DNA of 64,000 bases from Streptomyces zingiberis (GTDB taxonomy: Bacteria > Actinomycetota > Actinomycetes > Streptomycetales > Streptomycetaceae): contig NZ_JAATEN010000002.1 of the NCBI RefSeq assembly GCF_012034935.1, forward strand, positions 186,001-250,000, read 5' to 3'. A model generated the notes under the pieces. That model was not told where the DNA came from, ran no database searches, and saw only the letters and a program-made list of their open reading frames with translations. Within the stretch, counting starts at the first letter, position 1; each line of letters begins with the position of its first letter. Below are positions 19,946 to 29,529 of the stretch, piece after piece. The position numbers were made by a program, and so were the translations under genes.

Positions 19946-19996
19946 GCGCCGCCCCCGCCGTCACCGGTAGCCCACCGGTGACGGCGGGGGCGGCGC
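19946..19996 (+). terminator. 23-bp perfect hairpin between tandem terD genes
   Basis: 19946-19968 pairs without mismatch to 19974-19996 around the five-base loop AGCCC. It lies between two same-strand terD genes, so it should reduce read-through or set different mRNA levels of the two copies, or act as a 3' stabiliser. No T-run. Confidence 0.75.
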
Positions 19997-20051
19997 CGGG
20001 AGCCCGGGGCGGCGGCGCCACCGGAAGCGTCACGAGGGGGAGGAACACATC

Positions 20052-20627
20052 ATGGGAGTCACGCTCGCCAAGGGCGGCAACGTATCCCTGTCCAAGGCCG
20101 CGCCGGACCTGCGCGAGGTCCTGGTCGGCCTGGGCTGGGACGCGCGGTCCACCACCGGAGCGCCGTTCGACCTGGACGCCAGCGCGCTGCTCTGCCGGCA
20201 GGGCCGGGTGCTCGGGGACGAGTACTTCGTCTTCTACAACAACCTCAGCAGCCCCGAGGGCTCCGTCCAGCACACCGGGGACAACCTCACCGGCGAGGGC
20301 GACGGCGACGACGAGTCCCTGCTGCTGGACCTCGCCCGGGTCCCGGCCGAGGTGGACAAGATCGTCTTCCCGGTCTCGATCCACGACGCCGAGGTGCGGG
20401 GCCAGACCTTCGGCCAGGTCGCCAATGCCTTCATCCGGGTGGTCAACCAGGCGGACGGCAGCGAGCTGGCCCGCTACGACCTCAGCGAGGACGCCTCCTC
20501 CGAGACGGCGATGATCTTCGGTGAGGTCTACCGCTACGGCGGTGAGTGGAAGTTCCGGGCGGTCGGACAGGGGTACGCGTCGGGGCTGCGGGGGATCGTC
20601 CTAGACTTCGGGGTCAACGTTTCGTAA
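20052..20627 (+). CDS. TerD-family stress protein (second copy)
   Basis: 191 residues, a close paralogue of the preceding gene with the same acidic motifs ([27 protein letters not shown]) and the same ending ([15 protein letters not shown]). ATG start with GAGGGGGAGGAA upstream. Only 47 bases separate it from the TerC-like gene, so the two are likely cotranscribed. The tandem copies probably arose by duplication and may form mixed complexes. Confidence 0.95.
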   Translation: MGVTLAKGGNVSLSKAAPDLREVLVGLGWDARSTTGAPFDLDASALLCRQGRVLGDEYFVFYNNLSSPEGSVQHTGDNLTGEGDGDDESLLLDLARVPAEVDKIVFPVSIHDAEVRGQTFGQVANAFIRVVNQADGSELARYDLSEDASSETAMIFGEVYRYGGEWKFRAVGQGYASGLRGIVLDFGVNVS

Positions 20628-20674
20628 AGCCGCGCACTGCGCGCGGGGGACCCCTACTCACGATTGGGTGGCCA

Positions 20675-21811
20675 GTGCTCCTGAAAACCTTCGGCTGGTC
20701 CTTCGGCGTCACCGCCGTGGGGCTCGCCGCCGCGGCCTACTTCTGGGGCTGGCAGGGCTTCGCCGTGGTGGCGATACTCTCCATCCTGGAAATCTCGTTG
20801 TCCTTCGACAACGCGGTCGTCAACGCCGGTGTGCTGAAGAAGATGAACGCCTTCTGGCAGCGGATCTTCCTCACCATCGGCATCCTGATCGCCGTCTTCG
20901 GCATGCGGCTGGTCTTCCCCGTCGTCATCGTGGCCGTCACGGCCAAGGTCGGCCCGATCGAGGCCGTCGAGCTCGCCATGCGCGACCCCGATCAGTACGA
21001 GATGCTCGTCACCGACGCCCATCCGGCCATCGCCGCCTTCGGTGGCATGTTCCTGTTGATGATCTTCCTCAACTTCCTCTTCGACGAGAAGGAACACCAC
21101 TGGGTGCCGTGGCTGGAGAAGCCGCTGGCCCGCCTCGGCAAGGTGGACGGGCTCGCCGTCTGCATCGGGCTGATCGTCCTGCTGATCTCGGCCACCACCA
21201 TCGCCACCGAGGCGGTCCAGCACGGGGGCGGGCACACCGACAAGTCGGGCACCGTCCTGCTCGCCGGCGTCGCCGGCCTCGTCACCTATCTGATCGTGGG
21301 CGGTCTCTCCAGCTACTTCGAGGACCGGCTGGAGGAGGACGAGGAGAAGGCGGAGGAAGCCGCCCAGGAGCAGGCCCGCAGCCAGGGCAAGGACCCGTCG
21401 ATGGTCGGGCTCGCCGGCAAGGCCGCCTTCTTCATGTTCCTCTACCTCGAAGTGCTGGACGCCTCGTTCTCCTTCGACGGCGTCATCGGCGCCTTCGCCG
21501 TCACCAACCACATCTTCTGGATGGCGCTCGGCCTGGGTATCGGCGCGATGTACGTCCGGTCCCTCACGGTCTACCTGGTCCGCGAGGGCACCCTCGACGA
21601 CTACGTCTACCTGGAGCACGGCGCCCACTACGCGATCGGCGCCCTGGCCACGCTGCTGCTCATCACCATCAAGTGGCACGTCTCCGAGGTCATCACCGGC
21701 CTCATCGGCGTCGGCCTGATCGCCGCCTCCTTCTGGTCGTCGGTCCGGCGCAACCGCGCGCTGGCCGCGGCGGGCGAGGACGAGAAGACCAAGGTCTCAC
21801 CGGGGGTCTGA
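20675..21811 (+). CDS. TerC-superfamily DUF475 integral membrane protein
   Basis: 378 residues with about nine membrane helices and an acidic cytoplasmic loop (DRLEEDEEKAEEAAQEQ, near residues 215-235). The TerC-type metal-site signatures occur twice: EISLSFDNAVVNAGVL and EVLDASFSFDGVIGAFAVT, each with Glu/Asp in the membrane. TerC proteins move or sense divalent metal (Mn efflux in some) and anchor TerD complexes. GTG start chosen because it opens directly into the first helix; the leader upstream overlaps terD. Confidence 0.9.
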   Translation: MLLKTFGWSFGVTAVGLAAAAYFWGWQGFAVVAILSILEISLSFDNAVVNAGVLKKMNAFWQRIFLTIGILIAVFGMRLVFPVVIVAVTAKVGPIEAVELAMRDPDQYEMLVTDAHPAIAAFGGMFLLMIFLNFLFDEKEHHWVPWLEKPLARLGKVDGLAVCIGLIVLLISATTIATEAVQHGGGHTDKSGTVLLAGVAGLVTYLIVGGLSSYFEDRLEEDEEKAEEAAQEQARSQGKDPSMVGLAGKAAFFMFLYLEVLDASFSFDGVIGAFAVTNHIFWMALGLGIGAMYVRSLTVYLVREGTLDDYVYLEHGAHYAIGALATLLLITIKWHVSEVITGLIGVGLIAASFWSSVRRNRALAAAGEDEKTKVSPGV

Positions 21812-21988
21812 CCCCTTTCGGAGTGTGACCACGCTCCAAATGAGGAACGCTCTGAGCGGGGCGGCCGCCAGGTATCGGATCCACCCGGACAGCCGGGAGG
21901 CGCCGGTCCGGGGCCGCCCCGCGGTGCTGCCCGGTCCGCGCCCCGCGGGCGGGCGTCGGGATTTTTCGCAGGTGGGGGTGGTGTCGGC

Positions 21989-22744
21989 GTGGCCTTCTGG
22001 AACAAGGGGAGCGGCGAGGGGTGGTGGCGGTGGTCGCGCGGCGGCACCGTCTTCGACAGCGGTGATCCCGCGACCAACGCGATAGAGCTGACCAAACGGC
22101 GGCAGACCGTCTCGCTCAGCAAGCAGGGCGCCGCCACCGGCAACCTCCGGGTCAACCTCTCCTGGCGGATGCGGACCTCGGACATCGGCGGCCCCACCCG
22201 GCGCGGCGGGCTGCTGCGCAACCCGACGAGCCTGTTCAAACCGGAGATCGTGCAGGCCCAGGGCCCGGCCGTGGTCAAGATCGACCTGGACCTGGCCTGC
22301 CTGTACGAGATGAAGGACGGTACGAAGGGCGTCGTCCAGCCGCTCGGCAACTTCCTCGGCGACATCAACAGCCCGCCGTACATGAAGCTCAGCGGCGACG
22401 ACCGCTTCGGCGGCTCCTCCGGCGAGACGATCTACATCAATCTCGACTACAAGGACGAGTTCAAGCGGCTGCTGGTCTTCGTCTACATCTACGACGGCAC
22501 CCCCGCGTTCGACCGCACGCACGCCGTCGTCACCCTCTACCCGAGCAACGGGCCGCGGCTGGAGATCGGCCTGGACGAGCGGGCACCGCAGGCCCGGTCC
22601 TGCGCCGTGCTGCTGATCGAGAACGTCAAGGGCGAGCTGGTGGTGCGCCGTGAGGTGCGCTACGTCTACGGCTTCCAGGCGGAGCTGGACCGGCTGTACG
22701 GCTGGGGCCTTCAGTGGGGTCCGGGAACGAAGGAGAAGGTCTGA
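21989..22744 (+). CDS. TerA-like tellurium-resistance protein
   Basis: 251 residues. A Trp-rich N-terminus (FWNKGSGEGWWRWSRGG) precedes a TerD-like beta-sandwich: TVSLSKQ, KIDLDLACLYEMKDGTKGVVQPLGN, SGETIYINLDYKDEFKRLLVFVYIYDG, and a C-terminal VRYVYGFQAELDRLYGW. This matches TerA-type proteins, which partner TerD. GTG start behind GGTGGGGGTGG-type purine stretch. Same strand as the terD-terC block but 177 bases away. Confidence 0.85.
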   Translation: MAFWNKGSGEGWWRWSRGGTVFDSGDPATNAIELTKRRQTVSLSKQGAATGNLRVNLSWRMRTSDIGGPTRRGGLLRNPTSLFKPEIVQAQGPAVVKIDLDLACLYEMKDGTKGVVQPLGNFLGDINSPPYMKLSGDDRFGGSSGETIYINLDYKDEFKRLLVFVYIYDGTPAFDRTHAVVTLYPSNGPRLEIGLDERAPQARSCAVLLIENVKGELVVRREVRYVYGFQAELDRLYGWGLQWGPGTKEKV

Positions 22745-23006
22745 CCCGGCCCCCGCCGCCTCTGCCGCCCGCGGGGCGCCGTCCCCGGTCCGCCGCTGCC
22801 GCCGTCCCGCCCCGGTTCCGCCCGCCCTGGTTCCGGCCCGGGCGGTGGAGGCCGTGACGGCGCGGGGTGGCGAGCCGTTCCCGCCGCCTGCCGGGGGCGG
22901 CTGAGCAGGGGGCCGGACCGGCGGTGATCCCGCCGGCGCGCGGCCCTGAGCAGGGTTGCGGGCCCGTCCCCCGAGGCCCCCGGCGCCGGGGTGGGGACGG
23001 GGCCCG

Positions 23007-23906
23007 TCAGCGGTTCCGCTGGAACTGCGGGCCCTGCGGCGGCAGGGCGAACGCCGGGTCGGCCACCGGCGGCGCGGGCGGGTGCGGATAGCCGTACGCC
23101 CCCACGGGCTGGTGCGGATAGCCGTAGCCCGGGGCGTGCGCGGGGGGCGCCTGCGGAACGGGGGCCGGCGCGGCGGGCGGCGGCGGGAACGGGGGCTGCG
23201 CGGGAGGCGCCGGATAGCCGTAGCCGGAGGGTTCCGGCGGGGCGTCGTCCGGCCCCGGGCCGGAGGGCTCGGGGCGCGGCGGGGGCACCTGCTGGGTGAC
23301 GCCGTCCGGTTCGGTCGCCGTGCGGCCGTCGTCCCCGGATCCGCCGGCCCCGCCGTCCTCGACGGAGATCCCGTACTCGGTGGCCAGGCCGATCAGCCCG
23401 GTGTCGTACCCCTGGCCCAGGGCGCGGAACTTCCAGGCGTCCCCGCGCCGGTAGAGCTCTCCGCAGATGAGCGCCGACTCGTCGCCCGTCTCCGGAACGA
23501 CGTCGAACACCGCGAGCGGCTCGTCCCCGCCCTCCGGGCCGGGTCCGGCCGCGTCGAACAGCTCCAGCCGCAGGTCGCCCACGGAGGCGAAGGGCCCGCC
23601 GTCGGAGGAGGCCGCCAGCACCACGCGGTCCACCTCCGGGCCGAGCCCGGTGAGCTCCGCCTCCACGGTGTCCGTCAGGGACTCGCCCAGCTGCTGCTTG
23701 GGCAGGTGGCGCACCTGACCGGAGGGGTGGGTGGGCTGGTTGTAGAAGACGAAGTCCTCGTCGTCGCGCACGCGGCCGTCGGCGCCCAGCAGCAGGGCGG
23801 AGGCGTCGACGTCGGGCACCCCCGGGCCGGGGGCCCAGCGGAGCACCGCCCTCACGGCTCCGGCCTCCAGCGGGATGTTCGAGCCCTTCACCATCGCGTG
23901 CGTCAT
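23007..23906 (-). CDS. TerD domain protein with proline-rich C-terminal tail
   Basis: 299 residues. Residues 1-180 form a divergent TerD domain ([73 protein letters not shown]). The last 110 residues are low-complexity Pro/Gly/Tyr with repeated GYGYP motifs, a likely disordered interaction tail. ATG start at 23906; an alternative three codons earlier is closer to the GGGGGGAAGG stretch. It faces the ter block from the opposite strand and is divergent from the HpcH-like operon. Between its end and the TerA-like gene lie 262 bases with nothing recognisable. Confidence 0.88.
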   Translation of the reverse strand: MTHAMVKGSNIPLEAGAVRAVLRWAPGPGVPDVDASALLLGADGRVRDDEDFVFYNQPTHPSGQVRHLPKQQLGESLTDTVEAELTGLGPEVDRVVLAASSDGGPFASVGDLRLELFDAAGPGPEGGDEPLAVFDVVPETGDESALICGELYRRGDAWKFRALGQGYDTGLIGLATEYGISVEDGGAGGSGDDGRTATEPDGVTQQVPPPRPEPSGPGPDDAPPEPSGYGYPAPPAQPPFPPPPAAPAPVPQAPPAHAPGYGYPHQPVGAYGYPHPPAPPVADPAFALPPQGPQFQRNR

Positions 23907-24093
23907 AGCCGCCATCCTGCCTTCCCCCCACCCGGCGGGACAACGCGGGGCGGGTGGCTGATCAGCACCGGACACGGCGGGTCCACACGGGGATAACGCG
24001 ATGTTCATTCTCGCAAGGGCTTTCGAGTCTGACTGCAACGTACGATTATCGGCCAGATCGCGTCACATCGCGACCCGAGCACTGGGGAGCCCT

Positions 24094-25269
24094 ATGCGTC
24101 ACTTCGGGTACGTATCACCCGGGACACGGCAGGCCCTGTTCCACCGGGAGCCGGGCCTCTTCGACTCCGCCTCCCCGGCCCCGCGGCTCGCCATGGCACT
24201 GGGCGCCACTCTCTACAGCCCGGCCACGCGGCCCGGTATCGCGGCGGACGTGGTCAAGCAGATGGACCGCGGAGTCGTCTCCATGGTGCTCTGCCTGGAG
24301 GATTCCATCGGTGACACCGAGGTGTTCGCGGCCGAGGAGAACCTCGTCCGGCACCTGCGCGAACTGGCCGGACTGGAGCGGGAACTGCCGCTGCTCTTCA
24401 TCCGGGTGCGGTGGCCGGAACAGATCACCCAGCTCGTCCGCCGGCTCGGATCCGCGGTCCGGCTGCTGTCCGGATTCGTGCTCCCGAAGTACACCGAGGA
24501 ACGCGGCGTTCCGTTCCTGGAGGCGCTCGCCGAGGCCGAGGCCGCCTGCGGCAGACGACTGTTCGCGATGCCCGTGCTGGAATCCCCCGAACTCCTCCAT
24601 CTGGAGACCCGCGCCGAGACCCTGTCCGGAATCCGGCGCAGCGTGGACAAGTACCGCGACCGGGTCCTCGCCCTGCGCCTCGGCGTCACCGACTTCTGCT
24701 CCGCCTATGGCCTGCGCAGATCGCCGGACATGACGGCGTACGACGTCCAGCTGATCGCCTCCGTCATCGCCGACGTGGTCAACACCCTCGGCCGTGCGGA
24801 CGGCACCGGGTACACCGTCACCGGGCCCGTGTGGGAGTACTTCCGGATCCACGAACGCATGTTCAAGCCGCAGCTCCGCCTCTCCCCGTTCAGCGGGCGC
24901 GCCGAGCAGCTGCGCACCTCGCTCATCGAGCACGCCATGGACGGCCTGCTCCGCGAGATCGAACTCGACCGCGCCAACGGCCTGATGGGCAAGACCTGCA
25001 TCCATCCCTCGCACGTCGCCCCGGTGCACGCCCTCTCCGTGGTCAGCCACGAGGAGTACAGCGACGCGCGGGACATCCTGCGGCCCGGACGGGACGGCGG
25101 CGGCGTGCTGCGCTCGGCCTACACCAACAAGATGAACGAGGTGAAGCCGCACCGGGCCTGGGCCGAGCGGACCCTGCTGCGCGCCGAGATCTTCGGAGTG
25201 GCGCGCGAGGAGGTCAGCTTCGTCGAACTGCTGGAGGCCGGGATCACGCCGGGGAACCGGGGCACGTGA
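24094..25269 (+). CDS. HpcH/HpaI aldolase/citrate-lyase-like enzyme of the Ter-linked operon
   Basis: 391 residues, TIM-barrel C-C lyase fold. The family signatures are VSMVLCLEDSIGD (Mg-binding Glu/Asp), FIRVRWPEQI, FVLPKYTEER, AMPVLESPELLHLE and GKTCIHPSHVAPVHALSVVS. Members cleave or form C-C bonds with acyl-CoA or keto-acid substrates. It heads an operon with a phosphoribosyltransferase fusion and a HAD enzyme, a combination noted in comparative genomics of Ter systems as a pathway for a nucleoside-like metabolite. ATG behind GGGGAG. Confidence 0.88.
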   Translation: MRHFGYVSPGTRQALFHREPGLFDSASPAPRLAMALGATLYSPATRPGIAADVVKQMDRGVVSMVLCLEDSIGDTEVFAAEENLVRHLRELAGLERELPLLFIRVRWPEQITQLVRRLGSAVRLLSGFVLPKYTEERGVPFLEALAEAEAACGRRLFAMPVLESPELLHLETRAETLSGIRRSVDKYRDRVLALRLGVTDFCSAYGLRRSPDMTAYDVQLIASVIADVVNTLGRADGTGYTVTGPVWEYFRIHERMFKPQLRLSPFSGRAEQLRTSLIEHAMDGLLREIELDRANGLMGKTCIHPSHVAPVHALSVVSHEEYSDARDILRPGRDGGGVLRSAYTNKMNEVKPHRAWAERTLLRAEIFGVAREEVSFVELLEAGITPGNRGT

Positions 25270-25322
25270 GGAGACCGCGACCGGAAGGCCCCCGCGGGAC
25301 GCGAGACACAGAGGCCACGGAC

Positions 25323-28300
25323 GTGATACGAGCGGTGACGGAACAGTCGATTCGGATGACGGCGGCGCGGATGACGGCGGAGAGACGGGGCGTTCACGGG
25401 ATGGGACAACGGCAGGTGTGGTCCGGGCAATGGGTCGCCGAGCGGCTCGGCGTGGAGCTGCGGGAGGCCGATCCGCACGAGGACGGCCCCGTGACCGCGG
25501 AGGCGGCCCCGGGCGCCGGCGGTCCGGCGGGCACCGCAGGAGCCGCGGAGTCCGCGCATGGGGCCGCGGGCGCCGGGTCCGGGGCCGGTGGGCCCGCGGT
25601 CGCCGGGGCAGCGGGCGAAGGGGCGGTGCCCGCCGTGCCGCCGGGCGCCGGGCCCGCGTCGGGCGGGACCTCCGGGGGGACGGGCCCCTCCGGGCACGCC
25701 GGTGGCCTCCCCGCGGCCGGGGGCTCCCCGGAGCCCGGGCCGTCCGGGCCGTCCGGGCCGTCCGGGCCGTCCGGGCCGTCCGGGCCGTCCGGGCCGTCCG
25801 GGCCGTTCGAGCCCGCCGGGGATGGCCCCGCGGCACCGTCCGCCCGGCCCCGCCTGCGTGACCTGCTCGGACTCGCCCTGCGCCGCAACCCCAAACGCGC
25901 CCACCTGCTCGTCTCCCAGGTGCTCGGCAAGCATGTGCCGCAGTGCCCCGACACCGTCCACGGGGCGGGGCTCCGCCTCGGCCGCGAGGTCCGCACCCTG
26001 CTCGGCGACGAGGCCGCCGCCCGCGCCGTCGTCCTCGGGTACGCGGAGACTGCCACCGGGCTCGGCCACAGCGTCGCCGACGGGCTGGAACTCGCCACCT
26101 GTCTGCACTCGACCCGGCGGCCGGTGCCCGGTGTGCCCCCCGTCGGTGGTTTCGAGGAGGAACACAGCCACGCCACCTCACATCTGCTGCTTCCCGAGGA
26201 CCCGGGGCTGCTCGCCGGGGACGGGCCGCTGGTGCTCGTGGACGACGAGTTCTCCACCGGCCGCACCGTCCTCAACACGATCGGCGCGCTGCACGAACGC
26301 TTCCCCCGCACCCACTACGTGATCTGCGCCCTCGTCGACCTGCGCACCCCGGAGCACCGGGACGCGCTGCGGAAGTTCGCGGCGGACCTCGGCGCCCGGG
26401 TGGACCTGGTCACCCTGGCCTCGGGGACGGTCGGACTGCCGGCGGACGTCCTGGCGCGCGGACGGGCCCTGGTCGCGGAGTACGAGGCCGCGGCGGGCGG
26501 CGGCCCAGCCACCGGGACGGGTCCGGCGGGAACGGCGGCACCGGCCCCTGGCCGCACCGGCGAGGCCGCGGATGCCGGTGCCACCGGTGCTGTCGGTACC
26601 GCCGCTGGGGCCCGTCCCGGCGTCCCCGGTGGCCCGGGGGCGGTGGTGCGGCGGGTCGAGCTGGGCTGGCCCACCGGCCTGCCCGACGGAGGGCGGCACG
26701 GCTTCACCCCCGCCCACCGGGCCCGGCTGGAGGCGGCGCTGCCCGCGATGGCGGCCCGCCTCGCCGGGGCGCTGCGGGCGCCGGAACAGGGGGCCGCCGA
26801 CGGCCTCCCGGCCCCCCACGGCCTCCCGGCGCCCGGCGGACCGGCTCCCCTCCCGCCGCCGGGGGACCGCCCCGCCGGTGGCCGGGTGCTCGTCCTGGGC
26901 TGTGAGGAGCTGATGTACGCGCCTCTGCGGCTCGCCCAGGCCCTGAGCCACCACCTCGGGGACACCGCCGAGGTGCGCTACTCCACGACGACCCGCTCAC
27001 CCGTGCTGGCCGTCGACGACCCCGGCTACGCCATCCGCACCCGGATCGCCTTCCCCGCGCACGACGCCCCGGCGGACGGGCCGGGGGAGCGGTACGCCTA
27101 CAACGTCGCCCCCGGCGCCGACCCGCGCCGCCGCTTCGACGCGGTTGTCGCCGTCGTGGACTCCGCCGCCGACACCCCGGCGCTGCACGCCCCGGACGGC
27201 CTGCTCGCCGCGGTGGCGGCGCACACCGGCCGGCTGCTGCTCGCCGTCGTCCCGTCCCACCGGCCGGAGCGGGCCGCACCGCCGGACCAGGCGCAGCGGC
27301 CGGAGCGACCGTCCCCGCGCACCGAGCCCCCGTCCCCCCGGGCGGAGGACCCGTCCGGGCGCGCGGCGGGCCCGTACCGGCGCCCGGCGGCCCCCGCCGC
27401 CTCCGCGGGGGGCGCGCCGCCGCACCGGCGGGACCCGGAGCCGCTGCCCGGGCCGCTGCGCGGTCCCGCCTTCTCCTCGTACCGCCCGGACGAGGTGGGC
27501 TGGCTGCTCCAGGACCTCTCCGCCGTCACCCTCGAGGCGCCCACCGAGGAGCGCGAGGAGGCCGTGCAGAGCGGGGGTGCGCACTACGCCGAGTCGCTGC
27601 CCGTCGAGTACCAGCCCGACGCCGCGTACCAGCGGCTGTTCCGCGCCGCGCTCGACGCCTCCGCCGCCCGCATCGCCCGCGCCGTCGGCACCGTCACCGA
27701 GACGGTGCTGGCCGAACGCGCGGGGCGCGGCACCGGCCGGCCGGTGCTCGTCTCGCTCGCCCGCGCCGGTACCCCCGTCGGCATCCTGATGCGCCGCTGG
27801 GCGCGGTACGCGCACGGCCTGGACCTGCCGCACTACGCCGTCTCCATCGTCCGCGGCCGCGGCATCGACGCCACCGCCCTGCGCTGGCTCGCCCGCCACC
27901 ACGACCCGGCGGACGCCGTCTTCGTCGACGGCTGGACCGGCAAGGGCGCGATCACCCGCGAACTGGCCGCCGCGCTCGACGGGTTCGCCGCCACCACGGG
28001 CGTCACCGGCTTCGACCCGGAGATCGCGGTCCTCGCCGACCCGGGCGGCTGCGTCCGCACCTACGGCACCCGGGAGGACTTCCTCATCCCCTCCGCCTGC
28101 CTCAACTCCACCGTCTCCGGGCTGGTCTCGCGCACGGTGCTCCGCGCCGACCTCGTCGGGCCCGGGGACTTCCACGGCGCCAAGTTCTACCGCGACCTGG
28201 CCGGGGACGACGTCTCGGCGGAGTTCCTCGACACCGTCACCGCCCGCTTCGCCGAGGTGCGCGAGGAGGCCGGGAAGGCCGCCGCCGCGCTGCTCGCCAC

Positions 28301-28616
28301 CACCGGCCGCGCCCCCACCTGGGAGGGCTGGGCGGCCGTCGAACGCATCAGTGAGGAGTACGGCATCCACGACGTCAACCTCGTCAAACCGGGCGTCGGC
28401 GAGACCACCCGGGTGCTGCTGCGCCGCGTGCCCTGGCGCGTCCTGGCGCGGCGCGGCGCGGGCGCCGACCTGGACCACATCCGGCTGCTGGCCGCGCAGC
28501 GCGGGGTCGAGGTGGAGGAGGTCGACGCGCTGCCGTACAGCTGCGTCGGGCTGATCCACCCCCGCTACACGCGCGGCGCCACCGGGGCGGACGGCAGGGC
28601 GGTGACGCCCGCATGA
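25323..28616 (+). CDS. giant fusion of two phosphoribosyltransferase-type domains (PRTase_2/TRSP plus StiP-like)
   Basis: 1097 residues from the GTG chosen; ATG codons at 25356, 25371 and 25401 are alternatives, and homology only begins at VWSGQWVAERLGVELRE (near residue 30). Residues 50-175 are low-complexity Gly/Ala/Pro/Ser, including a collagen-like Gly-Pro-Ser run. Domain 1 (about 180-400) is a PRTase with the PRPP loop LVLVDDEFSTGRTV (near 305). A TRSP-like middle part has YSTTTRSPVLAVDD. Domain 2 (about 720-1080) belongs to the StiP/PRTase-like family, with VFVDGWTGKGAITREL near 868. It overlaps the HAD gene by ATGA. Predicted to build a ribosylated metabolite in a Ter-linked stress pathway; chemistry unproven. 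Confidence 0.85.
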   Translation: MIRAVTEQSIRMTAARMTAERRGVHGMGQRQVWSGQWVAERLGVELREADPHEDGPVTAEAAPGAGGPAGTAGAAESAHGAAGAGSGAGGPAVAGAAGEGAVPAVPPGAGPASGGTSGGTGPSGHAGGLPAAGGSPEPGPSGPSGPSGPSGPSGPSGPSGPFEPAGDGPAAPSARPRLRDLLGLALRRNPKRAHLLVSQVLGKHVPQCPDTVHGAGLRLGREVRTLLGDEAAARAVVLGYAETATGLGHSVADGLELATCLHSTRRPVPGVPPVGGFEEEHSHATSHLLLPEDPGLLAGDGPLVLVDDEFSTGRTVLNTIGALHERFPRTHYVICALVDLRTPEHRDALRKFAADLGARVDLVTLASGTVGLPADVLARGRALVAEYEAAAGGGPATGTGPAGTAAPAPGRTGEAADAGATGAVGTAAGARPGVPGGPGAVVRRVELGWPTGLPDGGRHGFTPAHRARLEAALPAMAARLAGALRAPEQGAADGLPAPHGLPAPGGPAPLPPPGDRPAGGRVLVLGCEELMYAPLRLAQALSHHLGDTAEVRYSTTTRSPVLAVDDPGYAIRTRIAFPAHDAPADGPGERYAYNVAPGADPRRRFDAVVAVVDSAADTPALHAPDGLLAAVAAHTGRLLLAVVPSHRPERAAPPDQAQRPERPSPRTEPPSPRAEDPSGRAAGPYRRPAAPAASAGGAPPHRRDPEPLPGPLRGPAFSSYRPDEVGWLLQDLSAVTLEAPTEEREEAVQSGGAHYAESLPVEYQPDAAYQRLFRAALDASAARIARAVGTVTETVLAERAGRGTGRPVLVSLARAGTPVGILMRRWARYAHGLDLPHYAVSIVRGRGIDATALRWLARHHDPADAVFVDGWTGKGAITRELAAALDGFAATTGVTGFDPEIAVLADPGGCVRTYGTREDFLIPSACLNSTVSGLVSRTVLRADLVGPGDFHGAKFYRDLAGDDVSAEFLDTVTARFAEVREEAGKAAAALLATTGRAPTWEGWAAVERISEEYGIHDVNLVKPGVGETTRVLLRRVPWRVLARRGAGADLDHIRLLAAQRGVEVEEVDALPYSCVGLIHPRYTRGATGADGRAVTPA
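25737..25808 (+). repeat. 9-bp tandem repeat encoding Gly-Pro-Ser
   Basis: Seven perfect copies of GGGCCGTCC (25737-25799) and an eighth variant ending in TTC encode a Gly-Pro-Ser run near residues 139-161 of the PRTase fusion. Perfect identity at DNA level suggests recent slippage expansion and likely length variation between strains. Confidence 0.9.
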
Positions 28617-29515
28617 CCGGTTCCGCACCCCACCACGGCCCCGAGCACGTCCCCCGGCCCGGCCCGGCCGGGGACGGCCCGGCCGGGGACGGCCCGGCGG
28701 AGGCCGGCACCCCCGTCCTGGTCGCCAGCGACCTCGACCGCACCCTGATCTACTCCGCGGCCGCCCTCGCCCTGGGCGTCCCCGACACCCTCGCCCCGCG
28801 CCTCCTCTGCGTCGAGGTCTACGAGCGCCGGCCGCTGTCCTACCTCACCGAGGCCGCCGCGGCGCTGCTCGAACGGCTCGCCCGCGCCGCCGTCTTCGTC
28901 CCCGCCACCACCCGCACCCGCGAGCAGTACGGCCGCATCCACCTCCCCGGCCCGCCGGTCCCCTACGCGATCTGCGCCAACGGCGGGCACGTCCTGGTGG
29001 ACGGCGTGTCCGACCCCGACTGGCAGCGGCAGGTGCGCGGCTCGCTCGACGCCGGCTGCGCCCCGCTCGCGACCGTCCGCGAGCACCTGCTCGCGTCGGC
29101 CGACGCCGAGTGGCTGCTGAAGGAGCGGGTGGCCGAGGACCTGTTCGCGTATCTCGTGGTGGACCGGGCCCTGCTGCCCGACACCTGGGTCAAGGACCTC
29201 GCCGACTGGGCCGACGGCCAGGGCTGGACCGTCTCCCTCCAGGGCCGCAAGATCTACGCCGTGCCGAAACCGCTCACCAAGAGCGCGGCCGTCGCCGAGG
29301 TGGCCCGGCGGACCGGCGCCTGCCGCGTCCTCACCGCCGGGGACTCCCTGCTCGACGCGGACCTGCTGCTCGCCGGTGACGAGGGCTGGCGCCCCGGCCA
29401 CGGCGAGCTGGCCGAGTCCGGCTGGGGCGCGCCGCACGTCACCCCCGTCCCGGAACGGGGGGTCGCGGCCGGGGAGGAGATTCTGCGCGCGCTGCTGCGG
29501 GCGGTGGAGACGTAG
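28613..29515 (+). CDS. HAD-superfamily phosphatase of the Ter-linked operon
   Basis: 300 residues. After a Gly/Pro-rich tail of 30 residues the HAD motifs appear in order: motif I ASDLDRTLIY (Asp40, Asp42), motif II PATTRTREQY, motif III Lys in PLTKSAAVAEVA, motif IV TAGDSLLDADLLL. The sucrose-phosphatase/Cof-like cap lies between. It probably removes phosphate from the metabolite made by the preceding PRTase fusion, with which it overlaps by four bases. Last gene of the three-gene operon; 14 bases later begins the O-methyltransferase gene. Confidence 0.88.
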   Translation: MTGSAPHHGPEHVPRPGPAGDGPAGDGPAEAGTPVLVASDLDRTLIYSAAALALGVPDTLAPRLLCVEVYERRPLSYLTEAAAALLERLARAAVFVPATTRTREQYGRIHLPGPPVPYAICANGGHVLVDGVSDPDWQRQVRGSLDAGCAPLATVREHLLASADAEWLLKERVAEDLFAYLVVDRALLPDTWVKDLADWADGQGWTVSLQGRKIYAVPKPLTKSAAVAEVARRTGACRVLTAGDSLLDADLLLAGDEGWRPGHGELAESGWGAPHVTPVPERGVAAGEEILRALLRAVET

Positions 29516-29529
29516 GCCAGGATGGCGCC

